From positions 1-62,147 of the IMG/VR virus record IMGVR_UViG_3300047472_000433: DNA of 62,147 nucleotides. The stretch is one strand, 5' to 3'. A program made the translations under genes and the position numbers. The notes below the pieces were generated by a model, which was not told where the DNA came from, did not search any database, and saw only the letters and a list, made by a program, of their open reading frames with translations. Below, one piece after another: positions 23,446 through 31,485 of this stretch; the stretch's first letter is position 1, and every line of letters starts with the position of its first letter. Source of the DNA: a virus.

Positions 23446-24243
23446 ATGAGACCATCCCACAAGATGCGCGATCATAATTTCAAGTCCCCAGGCTTTTGTA
23501 TCGTATGTCTCGACATGGAGCACCCGCGTCGAGAGTTGACTAAAGAGCACATCATTCCAGACGCCCTCGGTGGCACTTTGAGGTACGAGCAAGCCGTTTG
23601 TAGGCAATGCGCTCAGCGAGGAAACGAAAAATTTGAGCAGCCAGCTTTGGCGACGGATTTTCTTGTGCCAAGACTACTACTCGAGATCAAAAAGAAATCG
23701 ACTCGGAGCTTGCCTTCGGTGGCGAAAGGAAATTGGACGGAAAAGAAAGTGCCGAATAGCCTGCTTCATACCGTTGATGTTGGCCTTTATCCGAAACGAA
23801 TCGCCTTTCGTATGTTTGATCCTCCAGGGTTTTTGGCTGGCGTGGATCGAAGTCCAGATTTAGAAGGTGCTCAAATTCGAATTATTGATCTCTCGCCGTA
23901 TTTCCCGGGGAGCATGACCGACCAAAGTGATTTAACTACCTCGCAACCGATGTCGAATGGACCGATCGAATGGTCTATAGCCAAGGCCGCTTACTTCTTC
24001 GCCGTTGCAGTCAAGGGAATCAACTATTTTGACGGTGATGCCATCCGCGAGTTACTAAGAGCCGAGCGATTTGACGGACGAAATTTCGTTGGCTCGCCCG
24101 TTCAAAAAGAGCCCCGCCGAGCCGACGAACTCCATCAGATGTCTCTGAGAATACGACCCGGTGGATTTTTAACAGTGATCGTCCACCTATTCGCTTCCTA
24201 TGCTGTGCCACCATACGAAGTCGTCGTGGGGAAGCTCCTCTAG
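23446..24243 (+). CDS. HNH endonuclease on the opposite strand (moron)
   Basis: 265 residues from ATG 23446. A TACAAT -10-like box at 23409-23414 would start transcription after the upstream ATG at 23413, so the later start is preferred. Residues near the N-terminus show CIVC, EHIIPDALGG (the EHxxP core) and CRQC: an HNH fold with paired cysteines for structural zinc. The C-terminal two thirds are unrecognised. Sequence is less GC-rich than neighbours. It is the only plus-strand gene in the head-to-tail block, facing the SGNH gene, with the look of a later insertion; it may be a homing or defence nuclease. Confidence 0.7.
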   Translation: MRPSHKMRDHNFKSPGFCIVCLDMEHPRRELTKEHIIPDALGGTLRYEQAVCRQCAQRGNEKFEQPALATDFLVPRLLLEIKKKSTRSLPSVAKGNWTEKKVPNSLLHTVDVGLYPKRIAFRMFDPPGFLAGVDRSPDLEGAQIRIIDLSPYFPGSMTDQSDLTTSQPMSNGPIEWSIAKAAYFFAVAVKGINYFDGDAIRELLRAERFDGRNFVGSPVQKEPRRADELHQMSLRIRPGGFLTVIVHLFASYAVPPYEVVVGKLL

Positions 24244-24261
24244 CAGCAAGCCGGCAGGGGA

Positions 24262-26415
24262 TCAGGTCAATGTTGCGAGCCCCTTGAACGCCATCGTTTT
24301 GTCAGCGCTCGCCATGTCCAGCCACACCTGTGCGCCAGCGGCGAGCGTGCTGTACACCGTCTGCGTGAACAGGCCGTTGGCATCCGTCGTGCCTCCGGTG
24401 AAGGTATCTGCAGCCACAGTCAGCAGCTCAGGCGACGCTTGGTCGAAAATCGCGCCGGTGATGCCCGTAAGGCTGGCGCGCGGCACGGTGCCCGCTGCGT
24501 CGGCCGTGAGCGTCAGCGTGATCGTGCGCAGCGTACGAGCACCTTTGACTGGCTGCAAGATCGGGCGCAGCGCTTCAAGACCGACACGCGCTATGTTGTC
24601 GTTATGCTCCCACCCGAGCGGGTGGATACCGTCGAGCGAATTGGCCGAGTTAAACCAGCCAGTGGTGTCAACGTAGACGACCCGCGATGGCGTGGAGCAA
24701 GCAGCAATACCGGTCTGGATATTGGCGGCCTGCAAGCCGCTGAGCGGACGCAAGACCACGATCTTGGTTGTCCGCGGCGTGGCCGCCAACATGCCGTTAA
24801 GCACGGCGGTAACTTGCGTTGTGGTCGCCGTCGTGCTGTCGTTTTGACCGTGGTTGACAAGGATGTAATCGGGCACGTCAGTCGTAAAGTCCCGCGCTTG
24901 GCCGGCCCACAAGAAATTCCAAGTACTCGGGAACACAGGAACCGCGCCGCCGCCGATAGCTGTCCAGCCCTGACCACCGAAGGCGATCATGCCAAACTCG
25001 AAGCCGAGACGCTCCATAATCAAATTCATGTACGACATTTGAGCATTACCGCGCACGGTCGAGTCGCCAGAAGCGATCATTGCATTGATACCGTTTTTGA
25101 TGCTGTCGCCGTAGCAATACGCCACGATGGCGCGCCGTGGGGGCAAGGCGACGAGCGCGCCACCGCTGGCAAGGACAATGCCGTTCAGCACGACAGCGGT
25201 CGACTGCGGCGACCAGCGACTGACTGCTTCGCTCGTCTGTCGGATCTTCACTTCGGCGAAGTGGCGTGTCCATGGCGCCGTTTCAGTCGGCATGGCCAAC
25301 GTGATCGTGGCCGCCAACGTGACGACATTCCACGGACCGGTATTGTCCACCCGGTATTGCAGAATCGCGTTCGGCGCGACGTTGTTCGTCATGTCGAAAT
25401 TGAGCTGGCACGAGGCGCCGGTAAAATTAAACCGGAAATACGCACCGTCATTGTTGCTCTTCGCGTTGCCGGTCGTGACCAGCCAGTTACCCGGCGAGAA
25501 CCGCACCTTGGTTTGGTCGAAACCAGATGCCGGTGCCGACGCCGTGGTCGTGACCGTGCCGGTCGTCAGCGCGGCCGCAGCGTCCGTAGCGGTCAGCGTC
25601 TTGGCACCCGCGCTGGCCGGCGTGTAGGTGGCATTAACCGAGCCGTTGACGGGCACCGTCACCGACGTCGGGTTGAACGTGCCGTCCGTCGAAGTCAGGT
25701 TGACCGTTGTTGTAGTAGCCTTGGTGCCGTTGAGCGAAACCGTCACGTTCGCGGCGACGCCAATCGTGCTTGTCGATGGCGCGGTAATCACCACCGCCGT
25801 AGCGGCGCCGGCAATCGTGCTGTCGTTCAGGTTGCCGTCCAGGTGATACAGGCCGGTCAAGCCGGTCTCATTGCCGGAATAGGCCGTGGTTGGCGGCGTG
25901 AACGCGGCTGTGTAGCGCGCCGTGTTCCAGACGGCCACCTCATCGACCTCGCCGGTGAAGAACGCAGTGGCGGTCGTGCTGCCCGCAGTGGAGAAGAACG
26001 CGCGCACGCCAAAGTAGCGGCTATCGGAAGGAAATACCGGGGCTGTCGTCGACGTCGCAGCCTGCGCGCCGTCCACATACAGGGTGGCGCCGGTCGAGGT
26101 AACGACGAGGGCAACGTGGTGGGCGGCATCGATCGCGCTGATCGACGTCGACAAGATGACATCGCCCGCGCCTTGGTAATGCGCGACGATCGTGTTATCT
26201 GCTGCCTTGCCGATCCAGCCCAGCGCAGCGCGACCTACGACGGCCTCAACGTTGGCACTCGAAACGCCTTTCATGACGGTTTCGATCGTGAGCGGGTAGC
26301 CGGTAATCAGCGCCGAAGACGCTACATATGCATTGCCCGTCAGCAAACTTTGGCCGAACCGAATACCGGTTGCGTTATAAGTCGGGGTGCCGGTCGTTAA
26401 GAGGTTATTGGCCAT
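24262..26415 (-). CDS. Structural protein with LamG-like, Ig-like and SGNH hydrolase domains
   Basis: 717 residues. About 5-200 is a concanavalin/LamG-like fold (GEVDEVAVWNTARY, GLYHLDGNLNDST); about 205-295 is an Ig-like repeat rich in T and V; about 425-630 is an SGNH/GDSL hydrolase with GDS (Ser438), NHGQND (521-526) and a DGIHP block (Asp595, His598); about 630-717 is another Ig-like domain. Such enzymes deacylate or de-esterify polysaccharides. It sits among head genes rather than fibre genes, so it may be a capsid-surface decoration that binds or trims surface sugars. Confidence 0.7.
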   Translation of the reverse strand: MANNLLTTGTPTYNATGIRFGQSLLTGNAYVASSALITGYPLTIETVMKGVSSANVEAVVGRAALGWIGKAADNTIVAHYQGAGDVILSTSISAIDAAHHVALVVTSTGATLYVDGAQAATSTTAPVFPSDSRYFGVRAFFSTAGSTTATAFFTGEVDEVAVWNTARYTAAFTPPTTAYSGNETGLTGLYHLDGNLNDSTIAGAATAVVITAPSTSTIGVAANVTVSLNGTKATTTTVNLTSTDGTFNPTSVTVPVNGSVNATYTPASAGAKTLTATDAAAALTTGTVTTTASAPASGFDQTKVRFSPGNWLVTTGNAKSNNDGAYFRFNFTGASCQLNFDMTNNVAPNAILQYRVDNTGPWNVVTLAATITLAMPTETAPWTRHFAEVKIRQTSEAVSRWSPQSTAVVLNGIVLASGGALVALPPRRAIVAYCYGDSIKNGINAMIASGDSTVRGNAQMSYMNLIMERLGFEFGMIAFGGQGWTAIGGGAVPVFPSTWNFLWAGQARDFTTDVPDYILVNHGQNDSTTATTTQVTAVLNGMLAATPRTTKIVVLRPLSGLQAANIQTGIAACSTPSRVVYVDTTGWFNSANSLDGIHPLGWEHNDNIARVGLEALRPILQPVKGARTLRTITLTLTADAAGTVPRASLTGITGAIFDQASPELLTVAADTFTGGTTDANGLFTQTVYSTLAAGAQVWLDMASADKTMAFKGLATLT

Positions 26416-26433
26416 ATCATATTGCTCCGGTGA

Positions 26434-27321
26434 TTAAGCGAAAACTGCCGCACCATTGGCGGCACGCTGCGTGGTGAAGTTGCCGCCGGTGGCGCCGGTC
26501 GTGCCGGTGATGGCCGCCGATGCCACGCTGGTCGACGTTGCGTTCGGCGCAATGCCGTTCGTTGCCGTATCAGCAAAAGTCATCGTCTTGCCGATGTCGG
26601 CGGAGACTGGCGTGTAGCCCGTCGTCTGGTCGCCGGTTGCGACGACCGCACCCCCAACCGAGATCACCCGGGCGATGGTTGGCGTTGGGTAGCCGCTGAA
26701 CGTGGCACCTGCAAGCACGGCGGCGACGCCGACCGTTGGCGTGCCGACGATTGCGGCGGCCGAAACGATTGTCGGCGCGGTCGGCGTCGGCGCGGAGGCG
26801 ACGACACCGCCAATCGATGGCGTGACCTGGTTCGAGGCGTCGCAGGAAACCGAGTACGCGGCGTCGGCGGGCGTCAACGTATAGCTTAGGGTGTTGACCG
26901 CATTGGCGACGGCGCCGGCGATGTTTGTTTTGGTGAACGGTGATGCGACCAGCGTTCGGGTGAACTGCAGCGTGCCGATGACACCGGTGGGCAGCGTTGC
27001 TTTCAGCGCTTGGCCGACGACGTAGTTGCCGGTGATGGTCGCCACGGCGCCCGCGCTCGACAGGCTCAGCACGGCGGCATTGACGGCGGCCGTGATGCTG
27101 CCGACGGAACAGGTGATAAGGAAGCGGTTAATGCCCGGAAACGGGCCAATGACCGGCAGCGCGCCGGTGCCAATTATCCACGATTGCAGCGAGTTGCCGC
27201 CGCCAAGCACGTCATTGAGGCGATAGACCACGCCCTGCGCGCCGGCTGCACCGATGATATTGAGGGCTTGACTCTCCTGCGTGGTCAGGATGGTCTTTTC
27301 GCCAGCGTTCAGAATGGTCAT
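26434..27321 (-). CDS. Ig-like head decoration protein candidate
   Basis: 295 residues. The N-terminal ~100 residues form a compact domain; residues about 185-280 have the A/V/T/G-rich strand pattern of a bacterial Ig-like domain (PTVGVAAVLAGATFSGYPTP). It lies between the coat/HeH pair and the SGNH protein, which suggests a capsid surface protein. Confidence 0.5.
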   Translation of the reverse strand: MTILNAGEKTILTTQESQALNIIGAAGAQGVVYRLNDVLGGGNSLQSWIIGTGALPVIGPFPGINRFLITCSVGSITAAVNAAVLSLSSAGAVATITGNYVVGQALKATLPTGVIGTLQFTRTLVASPFTKTNIAGAVANAVNTLSYTLTPADAAYSVSCDASNQVTPSIGGVVASAPTPTAPTIVSAAAIVGTPTVGVAAVLAGATFSGYPTPTIARVISVGGAVVATGDQTTGYTPVSADIGKTMTFADTATNGIAPNATSTSVASAAITGTTGATGGNFTTQRAANGAAVFA

Positions 27322-27329
27322 GGATATCC

Positions 27330-27782
27330 TTAAACGGCCGCGTCGAGCAGCGCTTGTAAGTCAGCCTTCTTCGCGGTCGCGTCGAAAGCGATGCCCTTGG
27401 CGGTCAGCGCATCGCGCAGCTGGGCGACGGTCAGCGCAGAATCGGTCTTGCCGGCTTCGGCCAGGCGCTGCGCTTCAGCAGCCTGGAGCGCAGCTTGCTG
27501 GTGCAAGCGCTCAGCCTCGGCGGCCAATTCGTCGGACCAGGCGCGCAGACGATCCTGTTCGGCGTCGAGCGCGGCGCGGTGTGAGATGATCTCGTCGCGG
27601 GCGGCCAGCAGCTCGGCTTTGGTCGGCTCGCGGTCGCTGATGGCGCCGGCCAGCACCGCGCGCGCTTCGTCGTCGAAGGGCTCGTGCTGGTCGTGGTTGA
27701 AATCGGTGTGGTTGATGAGGACGAACCCGTGCGGGTTGTCGTCGGAAATTGGTGCGGAAATACGGATCGTCTGCAGGTTCAT
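27330..27782 (-). CDS. Coiled-coil protein with C-terminal HeH/LEM-like domain
   Basis: 150 residues. Central coiled coil (about 55-110, alternating A, E, L and R) and a C-terminal HeH/LEM-like helix-extension-helix, TVAQLRDALTAKGIAFD followed by KKADLQALLD. This domain occurs in short phage head-region proteins. The function is unknown; it is possibly nucleic-acid or capsid associated. Confidence 0.55.
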   Translation of the reverse strand: MNLQTIRISAPISDDNPHGFVLINHTDFNHDQHEPFDDEARAVLAGAISDREPTKAELLAARDEIISHRAALDAEQDRLRAWSDELAAEAERLHQQAALQAAEAQRLAEAGKTDSALTVAQLRDALTAKGIAFDATAKKADLQALLDAAV

Positions 27783-27795
27783 GTCGAAGCCCAGT

Positions 27796-27820
27796 AAAAA
27801 CGGAGGACCGAAGCCCTCCG
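27796..27820 (-). terminator. Intrinsic terminator after the coat gene
   Basis: On minus, CGGAGG-gcttcggt-CCTCCG followed by TTTTT, in the 74-bp gap between coat and HeH genes. Confidence 0.7.
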
Positions 27821-27856
27821 CTGGTTTGATGCCGGCCGAAGCCGGAACGAGGTCGA

Positions 27857-29002
27857 TTAGCCTTTGAGGATGGCCATGAACTCCGGCTTCCAGACCTTCG
27901 CACCATAGATCGCGCTGACCATGAACATGGCCTTTTTGAAGCCTTTGTACGCATCGACCGCGAACACCAAACCGGAACGCGGATCCTGGACGATCAGGCT
28001 ATCCACGGCAGCATCGCCGCCTGCGGGATTGGCCATCGGACGCATCGCAACCTCGATAGCCGACTGCTTGAAGGCCAGGTTGGCGGTGTAGCTCGCAGTG
28101 ACGGTCACTGCTACGGCGGACGCGGCGATCGCCTTACGCAGGCCTGGGGCCGCGAGGGTGATGACGCCTGGGGCAGTGATGCCGGCGGCAACAACATACT
28201 GGTTGGTATCGCCAGCGAAGGTGATCACATCGCCCTGCAGCAGGGTACCGCTGCCAGTGATCAGCGTGATCGCGGTTGCACCTGCGGCGTAGCCCGCAGT
28301 GTTGGTGGTGTACGCCGTGCCGCTGCCAGCGGCTACCGATGCGATGCCGCCCGATTCCTTGAGCATCAGACCTTGCAGATTCAGAAGTTCGCCTTGGCGC
28401 AGCAGCTGATCACTGCCGGCTTCATTGACTTTTTGCAGCTGCGCCAGATTGCGCAGGCGCGTGCCGCCGACGGTGTTGAGCACGAGGGACGACGTGCCGT
28501 CCATGCTGGCGCCGTTATCCACCAGGATCTGGCGGACCTCAGCGATCTCGTTGAAGTTCGACGCGAACGGCGACGTGCCGGAGATGCCGAAGGCACGCGA
28601 GGCGTTTTTGTACGCCAGCGCCGCGGCATAGGACTCGACCTGATTGACGATGGCACGCATCGCCTGCTGGATCTGCGCGCCATAGATCGTCTCAAAGCCG
28701 GAGCCGTTGTTGACGTGCTTCATGTCCTCGCCGGTCCAAGGAATTTGCACCGAGGCAACTTGGTCAATGACCATCGTCTTGTTGTCGACCGTCTGGTCCG
28801 TGCCTTCCGGGATCGTCATGCTCGGCGTGATGGTCTGCACGACGGCAGCACGGGTTGAGAACGAGCGGATCGTGTCGTTGAGCGCCGCACCTTCGGTGCT
28901 GAAGTTCAGCGTTGCCGATGGCACGACGCCGACGAGTTCGCGCGCGACGGTGTCGCTCGACTGGTAAATGTCTGCTGCAAGATTGCTAAGTACGTTTGGC
29001 AT
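27857..29002 (-). CDS. Major capsid protein, P22 coat-like
   Basis: 381 residues. The N-terminus MPNVLSNLAADIYQSSDTVARELVGVVPS, the segment TPSMTIPEGTDQTVDNKTMVIDQ and the C-terminal VDAYKGFKKAMFMVSAIYGAKVWKPE fit P22 gp5-like coat proteins (HK97 fold). Residues about 225-310 form a beta-rich insertion like the I-domain. A scaffold gene lies upstream, as expected for this assembly type. Confidence 0.75.
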   Translation of the reverse strand: MPNVLSNLAADIYQSSDTVARELVGVVPSATLNFSTEGAALNDTIRSFSTRAAVVQTITPSMTIPEGTDQTVDNKTMVIDQVASVQIPWTGEDMKHVNNGSGFETIYGAQIQQAMRAIVNQVESYAAALAYKNASRAFGISGTSPFASNFNEIAEVRQILVDNGASMDGTSSLVLNTVGGTRLRNLAQLQKVNEAGSDQLLRQGELLNLQGLMLKESGGIASVAAGSGTAYTTNTAGYAAGATAITLITGSGTLLQGDVITFAGDTNQYVVAAGITAPGVITLAAPGLRKAIAASAVAVTVTASYTANLAFKQSAIEVAMRPMANPAGGDAAVDSLIVQDPRSGLVFAVDAYKGFKKAMFMVSAIYGAKVWKPEFMAILKG

Positions 29003-29022
29003 GTGAAACCTTTCGGGAAAAT

Positions 29023-29049
29023 AAAAAAAGGCCCGCAGAATTGCGAGCC
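29023..29049 (-). terminator. Intrinsic terminator upstream of the coat gene
   Basis: On minus, GGCTCGC-aattct-GCGGGCC (one G-U pair) and seven T residues. It lies 21 bp before the coat start codon. Confidence 0.65.
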
Positions 29050-29160
29050 AGTCGGCGATTTGAGATTGAATTGCAGGCCATCCAGCCCAAAGCGCCGCTT
29101 CCCATCCGGGTCACGGCTATTGCGTTTCTTATACTGCGCCGCGCGAAGCGGCTTTACTGC

Positions 29161-29958
29161 TTAGCCTTCGATGCGGGCGCCATCCTTGAGGGCGGCGGCG
29201 CGTGAGCCCTGGTCCATGCTGTCAAACTGCGCGCGGGTGATGGTCTTGGCGCCAGCAGCTGCACCACCCTGCTTCGCACCGCCGCCCGAAGCGCCCGAGC
29301 CCTTCAGGATCATGTCCTTGTTGGCGTACTGGCCGACCATGATCTGGATAGCTTCGTCGAAATCGGCATGGTTGCCGTGGTTCGTCGCTGAAAAGATCGG
29401 GTTGCCCTGCGCATCCATCGGGACGAGCTTGCCGCCATCGACCTTGAAGCGGCTGCCGAAGAACGTCTGGGCCATGTCGGCCGGGATCGCCAGTTTTTCA
29501 GCGATGAACTTGGAGCCGGCAAACGAGCCGCCGATGATGTGATTGTTCAGGTCGCCGGTCAACTTCGCGTTCTGGTCAGTCGCGGCTTTCAGCGCTTCGG
29601 CGGACTGACGCGTGGCGGCGGCGACGGCCTCGGTAGCCGACTTCGCCGCGGCGTCCTTGATTTCCTGCACCTGGGCGGCGGTTTTTAGTTCGCCGGCAGA
29701 CAGGCTCTTGACCGTCGTCAGCGCTGCCAGAGCGGCAGGACCGTCTTCAATGCCTTCGAACGATTTCAGGCGCAGCTCGGCGGCTTCCTTGCCCTCGCGG
29801 TGAGCTTTCGCTTCGCCATTGAGGCGGCCGATGGTTGACACGGTTGCGTCAGCGTCAAACGGCGCCTCGCGACCGTCGGCGTGGATAAAAATTGGCTGCT
29901 TTGCGGCGCCCTCACCTGTCGTTGCAATGGTTCCGTCTGCGTTGAATTTGAATGGCAT
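29161..29958 (-). CDS. Scaffolding protein (DUF6651-like)
   Basis: 265 residues from ATG 29956-29958 with AGGAAG upstream. N-terminal FKFNADGTIATTGEGAAKQPIF, a long central helix rich in A, E and K (about 45-150), then IIGGSFAGSKFIAEKLAIPADMAQTFFGSRFKV and a basic end. The helical middle and position between MuF-like and coat genes suggest the internal scaffold for capsid assembly. Confidence 0.65.
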   Translation of the reverse strand: MPFKFNADGTIATTGEGAAKQPIFIHADGREAPFDADATVSTIGRLNGEAKAHREGKEAAELRLKSFEGIEDGPAALAALTTVKSLSAGELKTAAQVQEIKDAAAKSATEAVAAATRQSAEALKAATDQNAKLTGDLNNHIIGGSFAGSKFIAEKLAIPADMAQTFFGSRFKVDGGKLVPMDAQGNPIFSATNHGNHADFDEAIQIMVGQYANKDMILKGSGASGGGAKQGGAAAGAKTITRAQFDSMDQGSRAAALKDGARIEG

Positions 29959-30029
29959 TCTGGTCTTCCTTGGGCATCCGCCCGTTATGGCCTTCCGGCC
30001 GTGCACCGCATTGCGTCCGCTAGCGGCAT

Positions 30030-30053
30030 AAAAAAACCGCCTCTAGGGCGGTT
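30030..30053 (-). terminator. Intrinsic terminator upstream of scaffold gene (first)
   Basis: On minus, AACCGCC-ctaga-GGCGGTT with seven T residues. Confidence 0.7.
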
Positions 30054-30069
30054 CGATCAATCTGGTCGT

Positions 30070-30093
30070 AAAAAAAGCCCGCCGGAGCGAGCT
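30070..30093 (-). terminator. Intrinsic terminator upstream of scaffold gene (second)
   Basis: On minus, AGCTCGC-tccg-GCGGGCT (one G-U pair) and seven T residues, starting at the stop codon of the gene at 30092. Two terminators thus lie within 70 bp. Confidence 0.65.
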
Positions 30094-30319
30094 ATTTGAT
30101 GGTGCGCTGGAATGTTGCTGGCGGCGCGCCGCCGCGTAATACGAAGTGCGCCGGCACCTCGCCGATCGCGACCAAATCAAGAATGTTGAGCGCGGACCCA
30201 TCTGGCATCATTACCGGGGTATCGCCCATTCCAATTTCAATTAGTCGCCGCAAATCGTCTGCGAGCGAGCGAACGGTCATGGGAGGTGCCGTCAAAAGTG
30301 ATTTAGGATCGAAGGTCAT
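30092..30319 (-). CDS. Small hypothetical protein
   Basis: 75 residues with no recognised family. N-terminal helix (SLADDLRRLIEIGMGDTPVMMPDG) and a short beta part, like small regulatory or accessory phage proteins. It lies between MuF-like and scaffold genes and ends in a terminator. Confidence 0.5.
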   Translation of the reverse strand: MTFDPKSLLTAPPMTVRSLADDLRRLIEIGMGDTPVMMPDGSALNILDLVAIGEVPAHFVLRGGAPPATFQRTIK

Positions 30320-30333
30320 GCACTGATTCTACC

Positions 30334-31485
30334 TTACTGCGCGTACTTGGCCCTGAGCGTTTCGAGCTTGAGCGGCTGGCCGGCCATGCTCACGAGGTCA
30401 CGCGGCGTCAGCTTCCCGTCGCGAAACAGCTCGGCACGGCCCGGCCCAAGCACTTCATTTTGATACGCCTCCCCTTTCATCTGGAGGAAGTCGGCAAACG
30501 TCGTCTTGGCCGAGATCGGCCCGGCCGACGATGCGCGCTGGCCAGGATCCGGCTCATCCATGTCGATGCCCATCTGGCGCAACGTCTTCATGATCGCCGT
30601 TTCCGAACTGCGGCAATTGAAGTGCCGCGGCACGCCGCCGTTGTACGGCAGGTCGTTGCCGTTGATCGGCGCGTAATTCAAGTCCCATTGTGCGCCGCTG
30701 TACGCGATGCATGTCAGGCTCGTGTGACTGTCCAGCGTCGACACTTGCATGATGCCGTTGATGATGTCGCTGTTGGCCTGGAACGTGGCGCGCCGCGCGG
30801 CAGTGGCGACGGCGGCCATGCTGGTCTGTACGATCGAGGCGGCGTTGCTGCGCGCCAGCGGCATGATGCCGGGAATACTTGGCTCAACGTCGGGTGCGGC
30901 CTTCGCGGTCGCGTCGTCGGCCTTGGCCGGCATTTTTGCGACTGTGGCGTCCTGGCCGACCAGGCGCTTGATGATCTGCGCATTCGTCTCGCCCTGCGCC
31001 GCGCCGATGCGGATTTCGTTGGCCAGCTTGAACGCCGTGTCCTGCTGCTGGCGTAACCACCAGTTCTTCGCCGGCGAGCCCTGAACGAGGACGTCGGCCG
31101 CCAGCGTGCGCAAATAGTTCTCGGTCGGCAGGCTCAAACCAAGCCGCACTTCCGCGCTCGCGGCGCCGGCGCCATGAGCGAGCGCACCGGCCAGCGCATT
31201 CTTCACGCCCAGCGACTCGACATCAGCCAGTCCGAAAAGGTCGACCTGCAGCTGCGCGCGCCCGTAATAGTCGGCGATGATGGCGTTCGACTCGCGCAGC
31301 ACCGCATTCTTGCCGGCCTTGCCCATGTCGCTGATCGCGTCAGCGTTGGCCAGGACCGAGACCAGATCCTTTTGCATCAGGATCAGCAGCGCCAGAACGC
31401 GCGCTTTCGATTCGGCCTCGACGCGCAGCATGTCGATACCGTGCTGTAACAGCAGCTCGGTCAGCCACTGCTCGATCGCGCTCAT
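30334..31485 (-). CDS. MuF-like minor head protein
   Basis: 383 residues. The C-terminal region has the phage Mu gpF signature: STLDSHTSLTCIAYSGAQW, LPYNGGVPRHFNCRSSETAI. This family is packaged in the head near the portal. It overlaps the portal stop by four bases. Confidence 0.75.
   Translation of the reverse strand: MSAIEQWLTELLLQHGIDMLRVEAESKARVLALLILMQKDLVSVLANADAISDMGKAGKNAVLRESNAIIADYYGRAQLQVDLFGLADVESLGVKNALAGALAHGAGAASAEVRLGLSLPTENYLRTLAADVLVQGSPAKNWWLRQQQDTAFKLANEIRIGAAQGETNAQIIKRLVGQDATVAKMPAKADDATAKAAPDVEPSIPGIMPLARSNAASIVQTSMAAVATAARRATFQANSDIINGIMQVSTLDSHTSLTCIAYSGAQWDLNYAPINGNDLPYNGGVPRHFNCRSSETAIMKTLRQMGIDMDEPDPGQRASSAGPISAKTTFADFLQMKGEAYQNEVLGPGRAELFRDGKLTPRDLVSMAGQPLKLETLRAKYAQ

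Noticed and set aside
24439-26400. 653-codon open frame on plus opposite the SGNH protein gene
   Set aside because: Arg/Gly/His-rich translation typical of the antisense frame of a GC-rich gene; the minus frame has recognised domains.
29050-29160. Possible small gene between coat and scaffold genes
   Set aside because: The open frames have unnatural composition through the terminator and no SD; only small hairpins are seen.
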